Under the pieces are notes generated by a model that did not search any database, was not told where the DNA came from, and was given only the letters and a program-made list of their open reading frames with translations. The position numbers and the translations under genes were made by a program. Below are positions 1 through 7,108 of a DNA stretch of 13,524 bases, piece after piece. Location of the stretch: contig JAMDDG010000251.1 in assembly GCA_023488865.1 (NCBI GenBank), forward strand, positions 1 to 13,524, in the 5' to 3' direction. Within the stretch, counting starts at the first letter, position 1. Each line of letters opens with the position of its first letter. This stretch comes from Bacteroidota bacterium. GTDB lineage: Bacteria; Bacteroidota; Bacteroidia; Bacteroidales; Prolixibacteraceae.

Positions 1-1444
1 CATTGTACACTTCTTGCGACGGTCCGTAATATTTGTTCATTGCCTCAGCGTAGATCAACTGGATTTCAGGAAGACGGATCATAGGGAAGTGCAGTTGCCA
101 GTTTCCGCTTCGTTTCCAGTCTTCATGGTAGAATTTACGCAGGTAATATCCGGTTGAGGTGGCATTCTGTGCCCCGATTTTATCTCTACCAGTTGCGGTA
201 TTAACAATTTTATTCTGATAGGTGCAGCCATGGTACATGACATCTGAATAAAAACGGGGGTCGCGGTTGTTGTAGGGTAAGTTTTCATCAAACCCTTTGG
301 CTTTGGCCTTGGGATCATAAGTTGCATAACCAAAACCGTCGTTTCCGATAAATTCATATTCGTCGACCTGCTCCTGAAGTGGTTGTAAGCGAGAAGCACC
401 TCCGTAGGATGGCGGGATATGGTCTCCCTGCCATGATTGAACTTTACAATTTGGCATAACCAGGATCCACTCGTTCTGAATCGCCTCTGCATCAATGTAA
501 ATTTGTTTAATCCTGGCATACACCTTGTTGTTACTTTCCGGCTGATAAGTATTGCCCTTGCCGGTATAGAGGAAATAGCGCGGAGCCCCGTTATTTTGAA
601 GATCCATTACGGCTTTGGCCGCATCGGCTGCCAATTTCCATTTTTCTTTGTCATAGGCAGTGTAAGCGCTCTTTCCAACACGGGTGTCATTGCCGGGGAA
701 TTTGCCGCCGTTGTACATCGGACTGGCGTTCATGTAAAGGATAATCGCTTTTAGAGCAAGCGCTGCTCCTTTATCTGCACGGCCATATTCCATATCACGG
801 TGACGGACCGGTAAATTGTCGGCAGCATATTGAAGGTCGGCAAGGATTTTTTTCACAAAATCGGGCCATGATATACGTACAAATTTTAAATCCCCGTTGT
901 TTACATCAGCCACGTAATCCATGTAAACAACATCGCCATACCAACGTGCAACCAAAAAATGAAGGTAAGCGCGGATGAAGTGAGCTTCAGCAATCCGGTT
1001 TTTTAAATCACCTGGCTGAAGTGGGTTATCAGGTGACTTGTATTTTTCAACTCCACTAAGAAAAACATTCGTTTTACGAATGGAGCTGTAGAAATCACCC
1101 CAGTAAATATTGAGGTTTTTACCCGGACCTACCATACCGATAGAGGGGCCGAAGGATCCAGCGTTAAATTGGTCGGGGATGGCCGTTTCTACCTTAGTAC
1201 CTTTACATTCGTCAGTAATACCAGATATGGAGAAGTCGGTTAACCCAACAATACCTTTGTCCCTGTCGCGCATTTCCCGGTACAATCTGTTAGCCATGCC
1301 ATCCACTTTATCCCAAGAGGAAAAGGCCATTTCTTCAGTAATTGAACTATCCGGGACCCTGTCGAGAACCTTTGAACACGACATCAAAAATAATAGTGCA
1401 ATACTGAATAGCACTGTTTTAGAAAAATATCTTTTGTTTTTCAT
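1..1444 (-). CDS. SusD/RagB-family outer-membrane lipoprotein (C-terminus outside window)
   Basis: The frame is open from an ATG at 1444-1442 to the left edge, giving 481 residues with no stop. SusD proteins are usually about 500-600 residues, so perhaps 50-120 are missing. The N-terminus is a lipoprotein signal: basic MKNKR, a hydrophobic stretch, then the lipobox LMSC with Cys23 as the lipidation site. The body has SusD-like features: an early segment 'VLDRVPDSSITEEMAF', 'YWGDFYSSIRKTNVFL', the helical TPR-like 'RIAEAHFIRAYLHFLVARWYGD', and late 'NNRDPRF' and 'FPMIRLPEIQLIYAEAMN'. The family sits on the cell surface, caps the SusC barrel and helps capture the ligand. The start lies 11 bases after the susC stop, so the two genes are surely co-transcribed. 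The substrate cannot be read from the sequence. Family assignment is very secure. Confidence 0.95.
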   Translation of the reverse strand, partial: MKNKRYFSKTVLFSIALLFLMSCSKVLDRVPDSSITEEMAFSSWDKVDGMANRLYREMRDRDKGIVGLTDFSISGITDECKGTKVETAIPDQFNAGSFGPSIGMVGPGKNLNIYWGDFYSSIRKTNVFLSGVEKYKSPDNPLQPGDLKNRIAEAHFIRAYLHFLVARWYGDVVYMDYVADVNNGDLKFVRISWPDFVKKILADLQYAADNLPVRHRDMEYGRADKGAALALKAIILYMNASPMYNGGKFPGNDTRVGKSAYTAYDKEKWKLAADAAKAVMDLQNNGAPRYFLYTGKGNTYQPESNNKVYARIKQIYIDAEAIQNEWILVMPNCKVQSWQGDHIPPSYGGASRLQPLQEQVDEYEFIGNDGFGYATYDPKAKAKGFDENLPYNNRDPRFYSDVMYHGCTYQNKIVNTATGRDKIGAQNATSTGYYLRKFYHEDWKRSGNWQLHFPMIRLPEIQLIYAEAMNKYYGPSQEVYN

Positions 1445-1455
1445 AATTAAGTCAA

Positions 1456-4400
1456 TTAAAATGTTACATCAACACCAAAACTTACCACTCGTTGAATAGG
1501 GTACCATGCGCCTCCTGAATTGGTTTCCGGGTCGACATCGAATTTCTTTAATTTATCCCATGTTACCAGGTTCAGGCCTTGAAGATAAAACCGGGTTTTG
1601 GTAAAACCAATTTTCTTCAGAATGTAGGAAGGGATAGAATACCCTACCTCGACCGTTTTTAACCGAATGTAAGAAGCGTCAGACAAAAAGAGCGAATTCT
1701 GCGAGTTTTTGTTATTTGGATAAGGTCCGTAATGCAAGACTGGATAGGTTGCAGTTGCGGCTGTAGCGGGTGTCCAACGGTTCAAATGCATTGGTTTTAC
1801 CCTTCCGATAATATCCTGGCCGTAAGTTGGGAAGTCCCAGGCGGCCGCATCGGTAAGTTCAATGCTTGTATTGGTAGCGCCCTGGAATAAAAAGCTTGCA
1901 TCAAACCCTTTGTAATTAATGCCCAAAGGTAAACCAAACTGGATTTCAGGAGTACGGGGGTTCCCCATTGCAATCCTGTCTTCCTGATCGGTAATCTTGC
2001 CATCCCCGTTTTGATCTTTGTAAACGACATCACCCGGGATCAATTTACCCCATGGCTGGTAAACAGCTGTGTTTAACTGATCGGCTTCTGCCTGGTCTTT
2101 TACAAAATGGTCGAATTGATAAAGGAACTGCTCCCCGATGCGGGTGCCTGTGCGGTAAGCGGTATTGACAGGTTTCCCGTCAGGTGCGATATGTTCAATT
2201 TCATTCCAGAATTTGATTTTATTACGTGCAAATGTGAAGTTGGCCTTAATGTAATAGGAGAGATTTTTTCCAATTTTATCATTCCATCCAAGTTCCAGGT
2301 CGATACCTTTGTTGTCGACAACACCCATATTTACCTGTGGGGCGCTCATCCCTACCACAGCAGATATGTTTTTGGAAAAATTTTGTCCGGGGATCAGCAA
2401 AATATCACTACGACGTTCATAGAATAAATCTGCAGTAAGGTCTAACCTGTTTTTCAGCATACTGGCGTTGATACCAATGTTCGTCTTTTTGGATTTTTCC
2501 CAGGTTAACAATGGGTTGGCGAGGGCCCCCTCCCAAACATTGGCGGGAACGCTTGAATTCAGATCCATCCCAAAATTGTAGTTGTCACCGTTTACATTAA
2601 AAAATTGGAGGTACCCAAATCTTCCACCCGGAAGCTGATCGTTCCCGACAATTCCGAAAGACCCCCTTATTTTAAGGTAATTAATAACAGAATTCTTTTT
2701 CATAAAGTCTTCGTTAGAAACGACCCAGCCTATTGCTGCAGCAGGGAATAATCCGTATTTGTGCCCTTTGGCGAAGTTCTCAGAACCATTGTAGGCGGCA
2801 TTTACCTCGAAGAGATATTTTTCGTCATAATTGTATGTTCCACGCAAAGAGGTTCCCTGTGTTGCATAAGGAATGTCGTTGTTGTATACACGGACAGACT
2901 CGCGGGAAAGCAAAAGCCCTGATACGTTATGTTTGCCGAAAGAACGGGCATAATTTAAGGTTGCCTGTACGTCATTTTTACGTTGTGGCGCAAAGTTGGT
3001 TATGTTATTTCTCATCGTGTTATTGTCTACACGGCGGGGTGAAGCATATGCGCCCTGGTAATGGCCCCCGTTCATGAGTACATCCACCCCATCTTTTGGG
3101 TAGAATGTGGCGTAACCGCCATATTCCCGGTAACCTTCAGATTCGTGGGGGATGGATCTGTCGACCATGTTTCCGGCATGGCTGTCATAAGAAAATTGAG
3201 CTTCAAAGACCAAACCTTTGGTAATGAAATCGAGTTTATGGCCCATGGCAAAACTTCCTTCCATAAAGGTGTCATAATAATTCTGAAATCCTGAGTAGGC
3301 TAATTCGCCCAACATATTGTAACGGTACAAAGCCGTTCCAAAAAGTAATCCTTCCGGATGTTTGGCATAATAGATCGCATTCGCCGGATTATCATTTTTT
3401 TCGTTGATAACAGGATAAATGGAAGGTTGTGTATTGGCAATGGTGATAAGCCTTGCTGCAGTGGTCCCAGGGGCAATCCTGTTCTGGATTCGGCCACCCA
3501 GGTTCAGTTTAACGTAAAAATCAGGGGTGATGTTAATGTCAATATTTGACCTGAAGTTATACCGGTTGAAAATTGCGTTGGTATTTTTGGGACCGTCACT
3601 GGTATGTTGGTAGTTCCCGTTTTGGTTCATATAGCCGACCAGGACAAAGTACTTCACTGTTTTGGTACCTCCCTGGATATTAAGGCTATAATCCTGTTGC
3701 ATACTTGGTTTAAAGGCATAATCGAAAAGATTGACATTGTAGCCCAGTCCGTCAGAGTTATCCCCTTTGGCTTTCCGGTAGTTGTCAATCTGTTGCTGAG
3801 TGAAAAGTGCCTTTGAAGTATTTGGGTTATCGTTTAAGTTTGCTTCATTGTACAGCATGGCATAATCTGCCGAACCCAGATATTGGGGAAATTTAACCGG
3901 GGAGGAGATACCAGATGTAGCTTTAAAGGTAACGTTGGCCCTGTCCATCACTTTACCCCTGCGGGTTGTGACCAAAATAACGCCATTGGCGCCCCTAACC
4001 CCATACACTGCGGTCGCAGAAGCGTCTTTCAAAATTGTAAAAGTCTCTATTTCTTCAGGGTTCAGGTATTGGAAATCGCGTTCAATCCCATCAACGAGTA
4101 CGATTGGGCTTTGGTTTCCAAGTGTTGACATACCACGGACATAAACCGTACTTTTGTCAACTCCGGGTTCGCCGCCTGAATATTGATTTACTATCATACC
4201 CGGCAATCTACCTGCCAAAGCATTTGATATGTTGGTTGTTGGGCTTTGCTTAAGTTCATTCGTATTAATTGAAGTGATCGCGCCAACGACGGTAACTTTT
4301 TTCTGTGTACCGTATCCAACCACCACCACATCTTCAATACCTACTGTTTCGCTTTCCAATGTCACATTAAGCGAAGTCTTATTCCCTACGGCAATCTCCT

Positions 4401-4983
4401 GTGATTTCATCCCTACAAAAGAAAAAACCAGTGTTGCGTTCGCGGGCAGGTTGGTGAAAGAATAGTTCCCGTTCGCATCCGTGATGGTTCCATTGGTAGT
4501 CCCTTTAACCACTACCGTAACTCCGGGAAGAACTCCTCCGGTCGAGTCAGAGACCCTTCCCGTAATGGCATTCTTCTTTTGTTGCTGGGCAGACGGACCT
4601 GCTTCCTTTTCAACCTTGCGAATGACGATTTGTCTTTCGTAGATATCGTAGGTCACATCTTCATCCCTCAGCGCCTGGGCCAGGATCTGGTCAATTGTTG
4701 CTCCGTTTAGTTGAATGTCAACTCTTTTGTTCAGATCCAGGTCTTCCTTTTTGTAGAGAAATATAAATTCGCTATTTTGCTCTACATACCCCATTACATC
4801 GAGAATGGTGCCATTGTTCAAGTTTATGTCAAAACGTTTCGTTTGCGAATAGCTTTTAGCCGAAACAGAGAAACATAAACCCACTACCAAAAACAGGGTT
4901 ATTCTCATGAATAGTCGTAATTTCTTAAATTTTCCCCCTTCGGGAAAATCCGTTAGCATTTTTTTCATAGATTTGTTGCGCAT
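1456..4983 (-). CDS. SusC/RagA-type TonB-dependent transporter with N-terminal STN signalling domain
   Basis: 1175 residues. A signal peptide (about residues 20-47, ending near 'SAKSYSQ') is followed by an STN/secretin-TonB N-terminal domain (about 49-125), a carboxypeptidase-regulatory-like beta domain (about 138-212, 'ITGRVSDSTGGVLPGVTVVV'), the SusC hallmark 'VVVVGYGTQKK' (219-229), the TonB plug (about 230-345, with 'VLVDGIERD' and 'GVRGANGVILVTTRRGK'), and a long beta-barrel ending in Phe. A Ca-loop-like 'DQNGDGKITDQED' lies near 990-1002, common in this family. The STN domain is the part that FecA-type transducers use to signal to a FecR anti-sigma factor, and such a gene lies immediately upstream. 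The barrel imports a ligand, typically an oligosaccharide, using TonB energy. Met1 and Met6 are both possible starts; Met6 ('MKKML') looks more typical. No TAnnTTTG promoter was found in the 71-bp upstream gap. Confidence 0.96.
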   Translation of the reverse strand: MRNKSMKKMLTDFPEGGKFKKLRLFMRITLFLVVGLCFSVSAKSYSQTKRFDINLNNGTILDVMGYVEQNSEFIFLYKKEDLDLNKRVDIQLNGATIDQILAQALRDEDVTYDIYERQIVIRKVEKEAGPSAQQQKKNAITGRVSDSTGGVLPGVTVVVKGTTNGTITDANGNYSFTNLPANATLVFSFVGMKSQEIAVGNKTSLNVTLESETVGIEDVVVVGYGTQKKVTVVGAITSINTNELKQSPTTNISNALAGRLPGMIVNQYSGGEPGVDKSTVYVRGMSTLGNQSPIVLVDGIERDFQYLNPEEIETFTILKDASATAVYGVRGANGVILVTTRRGKVMDRANVTFKATSGISSPVKFPQYLGSADYAMLYNEANLNDNPNTSKALFTQQQIDNYRKAKGDNSDGLGYNVNLFDYAFKPSMQQDYSLNIQGGTKTVKYFVLVGYMNQNGNYQHTSDGPKNTNAIFNRYNFRSNIDINITPDFYVKLNLGGRIQNRIAPGTTAARLITIANTQPSIYPVINEKNDNPANAIYYAKHPEGLLFGTALYRYNMLGELAYSGFQNYYDTFMEGSFAMGHKLDFITKGLVFEAQFSYDSHAGNMVDRSIPHESEGYREYGGYATFYPKDGVDVLMNGGHYQGAYASPRRVDNNTMRNNITNFAPQRKNDVQATLNYARSFGKHNVSGLLLSRESVRVYNNDIPYATQGTSLRGTYNYDEKYLFEVNAAYNGSENFAKGHKYGLFPAAAIGWVVSNEDFMKKNSVINYLKIRGSFGIVGNDQLPGGRFGYLQFFNVNGDNYNFGMDLNSSVPANVWEGALANPLLTWEKSKKTNIGINASMLKNRLDLTADLFYERRSDILLIPGQNFSKNISAVVGMSAPQVNMGVVDNKGIDLELGWNDKIGKNLSYYIKANFTFARNKIKFWNEIEHIAPDGKPVNTAYRTGTRIGEQFLYQFDHFVKDQAEADQLNTAVYQPWGKLIPGDVVYKDQNGDGKITDQEDRIAMGNPRTPEIQFGLPLGINYKGFDASFLFQGATNTSIELTDAAAWDFPTYGQDIIGRVKPMHLNRWTPATAATATYPVLHYGPYPNNKNSQNSLFLSDASYIRLKTVEVGYSIPSYILKKIGFTKTRFYLQGLNLVTWDKLKKFDVDPETNSGGAWYPIQRVVSFGVDVTF

Positions 4984-5024
4984 TAAATGAATACTGTTAG
5001 AAATTAATTGATGGTATTTGTATT

Positions 5025-5056
5025 AAACCGGTAAATGCCCCCGCATTTCCCGGTTT
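5025..5056 (-). other. GC-rich stem-loop at the fecR stop codon / susC leader
   Basis: Positions 5025-5038 pair with 5043-5056: 14 positions with one mismatch, and a loop of four C (G in the minus transcript). One arm begins with AAACCGG and the other ends with CCGGTTT. The right arm overlaps the fecR TAA stop (5057-5055). In the minus-strand transcript the stem is followed by AATACAAATACC rather than a T-tract, so it is a poor intrinsic terminator. It could be a partial terminator, an RNA-processing or stability element separating fecR from susCD expression levels, or part of the susC leader. The structure is seen directly; its role is inferred. Confidence 0.55.
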
Positions 5057-6242
5057 ATTTTATTTGATAATTGTGATCGTCAATCTTTGTAAATTTAGTA
5101 TTTGAAACTTTAGACAAGTATTCAAAAACCTCATCCCGTTCCTTGTTAAAATCAAGTTTTCCGCTAATCCTTTGTAGCCCTACTGACGGATCGGCATAAT
5201 GGATTTGTATGTTATAGTATCGCTCAAGGCTTTTAAGCACCCTGCACATTTCCAGGTCATCAAAACTCAGAAGCCCTTGTGTCCAAAGGGTGCTGGCAGC
5301 CGCATTGACCGGCAAAACTTTGGTATCCTGGGTGGTCCTGTCGAAAGAGGCCATCTGGTTGGGTTCCAATAATACATCTTTGCCCAAAATGCCTGAATTA
5401 TTCGTGTGAACTGAAACACTTCCCTCTTTCAGAACGGTCTGAATCAGGTTATCTTCGGGAAAGGCAGAGACGTTAAATTGCGTTCCGAACACTTTCACTT
5501 CAATCATGGAGGTTTTTACCACAAAAGGGACCTTTTTGTTTTTGGTAACTTCAAAAAATGCCTCTCCTTCCAACATAACTTCACGCGTTGCTCCTGTAAA
5601 TTTGGAAGGGTAAATCAACCGGCTGCCTGCATTAAGCCAAACGACCGTACTGTCGCTCAAGGTTACTTTAGAACGATTTCCATAAGGGACGATCAATTGG
5701 TTTTCCGGTGATTCTTCACTTTCAGGGGCCGTATGGATGATTGATTCATTGTTCAGGACGATCTGGTCCGGGTGGGTGTAGTCCAATGTGGATTCTGTTT
5801 TTTTCAACGGAACGCTGTTCCCTTGTGGCAAAATCAAAACTGGACCCTGGAGTTGATGTGAAATGGGGGCAAAAGCCGTAAATTGACTGCTATTTTTTTT
5901 GTCCAACCTGTAATTTACGAAGATACTGCCGATAAAAAAGAAAATAAGCGCAACAGCTGCATATCGGGTTAATCCAATTACAAACTGTTGGTGTCTCTTT
6001 TTCTTGTCAAAGGCTTCCAGTCCAAGCATAATTCTTTTGGCCAGCGCTTTCTTTTCGGCTTCACTCAGTTTATCAGTTGAAAATCCCAGGGCATTGAACC
6101 GCTGCTTAAACCGAAGAATTAGATCCGCTTCTTCAGGATGTATTTCAAGATAGGCATTCCACCAGGAATCAATTTCAGGTCCCGGATGGTATATCCATTT
6201 GAAAAACAACGGATTTTCAATTAATCTCTCGTAAATCTCCAT
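5055..6242 (-). CDS. FecR-family anti-sigma factor (inner-membrane signal transducer)
   Basis: 395 residues. The cytoplasmic N-terminal region (1-90) is helical and acidic/basic, as expected for sigma binding. One transmembrane helix lies at about 93-110 ('AAVALIFFFIGSIFVN'). The periplasmic FecR domain spans about 185-285, with the family pattern 'VPYGNRSKVTLSDSTVVWLN' (185-204), 'EGEAFFEV' and 'VFGTQFNVSAF'. The C-terminal DUF4974-like, STN-related module is at about 322-395 ('GLLSFDDLEMCRVLKSLERY', then 'ISGKLDFN'). This layout is typical of Bacteroidota FecR proteins. Its neighbours fit: the ECF sigma gene upstream and the STN-containing SusC downstream are its two expected partners. The ATG at 6242 is preceded by a tandem repeat, and no convincing promoter motif was found in the gap. 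Confidence 0.94.
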   Translation of the reverse strand: MEIYERLIENPLFFKWIYHPGPEIDSWWNAYLEIHPEEADLILRFKQRFNALGFSTDKLSEAEKKALAKRIMLGLEAFDKKKRHQQFVIGLTRYAAVALIFFFIGSIFVNYRLDKKNSSQFTAFAPISHQLQGPVLILPQGNSVPLKKTESTLDYTHPDQIVLNNESIIHTAPESEESPENQLIVPYGNRSKVTLSDSTVVWLNAGSRLIYPSKFTGATREVMLEGEAFFEVTKNKKVPFVVKTSMIEVKVFGTQFNVSAFPEDNLIQTVLKEGSVSVHTNNSGILGKDVLLEPNQMASFDRTTQDTKVLPVNAAASTLWTQGLLSFDDLEMCRVLKSLERYYNIQIHYADPSVGLQRISGKLDFNKERDEVFEYLSKVSNTKFTKIDDHNYQIK

Positions 6243-6245
6243 AAA

Positions 6246-6288
6246 AATTTTGGATGATTGATATGAATTTTGGATGATTGATATGAAT
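6246..6288. repeat. Tandem 20-bp duplication in the fecR leader
   Basis: Bases 6246-6268 recur exactly at 6266-6288 (period 20, about 2.15 copies of a TTTGGATGATTGATATGA-type unit). The array begins three bases upstream of the fecR ATG, inside its untranslated leader. It may be a recent slippage duplication or a repeated binding site. The repeat is certain; a function is not. Confidence 0.85.
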
Positions 6289-6316
6289 AAAGAGCCGGAT
6301 AAAATGAAAAAGGGAC

Positions 6317-6361
6317 AAAAAAAAAGATTTAATTTACATGTTGTACAACAGGTAAATTAAA
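6317..6361 (-). terminator. Terminator-like palindrome plus T9 downstream of the sigma gene
   Basis: Bases 6328-6361 form a 34-bp near-perfect palindrome: outer arms TTTAATTTAC / GTAAATTAAA, one A/G mismatch, and core TGTTGTACAACA. Read on the minus strand it begins 16 bases after the sigma stop and is followed, after two bases, by nine consecutive T (complement of 6317-6325). That is the layout of an intrinsic terminator, though the stem is AT-rich and has almost no loop. Such symmetry could equally be an operator. It would uncouple the sigma gene from fecR. Confidence 0.6.
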
Positions 6362-6377
6362 GCGCTACATTTTGGGA

Positions 6378-6932
6378 TCAGAAATTATCACGAAGGTACT
6401 TAATAATCCGATAGACCTGTTTTTTAGCTGTCTCAGGTTTTATATTAAGCAAATTGCCGATTTCGTTGTAATTAAGGCTACTGTCGAATTTCAAATACAA
6501 TAATTCGCGTTTTTTATCATCCAGGGTGCTTAATGCTTTTTGTAAAGATTCCAAATGCCCGTCTGGGGAGTCGTCGTGAAATCCTTCATTTTCAATGGAG
6601 AAAATAAGATCGAAAGAATTGAATTCCTGATTGATACTCAGTAAATGTTTGTCTTTCTGTAGTCTTTTAATTATGGAACGTTTCAATGATTTGTACAGGT
6701 AAAACTCCAATAGCTCCGGGTTCTTTAATTTTGGGCGGTATTTGTAGAGGTCAATAAAAAGATCCTGAATGCAATCTTTTAAAAGTTCGCGGTCTGTTGT
6801 AATTTTTGAACCATAAGCAAATAAATGATCAGCAAACTCCCTATATAATTCTTCGAATGAACTTCGGTCACCGGTTGTGAATTTTAACCAAACAAGCTGC
6901 AAATAATCTTTATTTCTAAGTTCTTTTGCCAA
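6378..6932 (-). CDS. ECF-type RNA polymerase sigma factor (FecI/RpoE-like)
   Basis: 184 residues. The sigma region 2 fold spans about 25-92 ('FEELYREFADHLFAYGSKIT', 'LLKDCIQDLFIDLYKYR', 'FYLYKSLKRSIIKRL'). A variable linker follows, then sigma region 4 at about 130-180 with a helix-turn-helix 'LNYNEIGNLLNIKPETAKKQ' typical of Bacteroidota ECF factors paired with FecR. It should direct RNA polymerase to the adjacent transporter genes once FecR is triggered. The start codon is TTG (6932-6930). The in-frame codon series upstream meets TAG at 6968-6966 without any ATG, and the 183 codons after the TTG encode no Met, so there is no ATG alternative. A TAnnTTTG match lies about 30 bases upstream. 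Function is very secure, the exact start fairly so. Confidence 0.93.
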   Translation of the reverse strand: MAKELRNKDYLQLVWLKFTTGDRSSFEELYREFADHLFAYGSKITTDRELLKDCIQDLFIDLYKYRPKLKNPELLEFYLYKSLKRSIIKRLQKDKHLLSINQEFNSFDLIFSIENEGFHDDSPDGHLESLQKALSTLDDKKRELLYLKFDSSLNYNEIGNLLNIKPETAKKQVYRIIKYLRDNF

Positions 6933-6960
6933 AGTAGAAGTTGGATAATTAATAGGTAAG

Positions 6961-6968
6961 CAAAGCTA
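6961..6968 (-). promoter_or_regulatory. Candidate -7 promoter element for the sigma gene
   Basis: The minus strand reads TAGCTTTG, an exact match to the Bacteroidota housekeeping -7 motif TAnnTTTG. It would place the transcript start near 6955, leaving about 22 untranslated bases before the TTG. No TTTG is found at the expected -33 spacing. Further upstream in the 176-bp sigma/carB gap a minus-strand T8 run (7018-7011) without a strong stem may serve as a weak carB terminator; nothing else is evident there. Confidence 0.45.
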
Positions 6969-7108
6969 ACTATGAATTTTGTTCCAGGATAATTTATCAG
7001 AAATAAAAATAAAAAAAATCCTGCACCAATCTTTTGTAGGGCACAAGTTACCAAGCTGTATTTTGGTATTGGTTTTGATCCAATTACTTTAAGAATATTT
7101 AGCTCCTT

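Noticed and set aside
79..519. 146-codon minus-strand frame at the left end
   Set aside because: It overlaps the SusD coding sequence in another frame, and the SusD frame gives a clear family match throughout.
7011..7060. Intrinsic terminator for carB
   Set aside because: There is a minus-strand T8 run, but the nearby stems (ACCAA/TTGGT) are only 5 bp and not adjacent to it.
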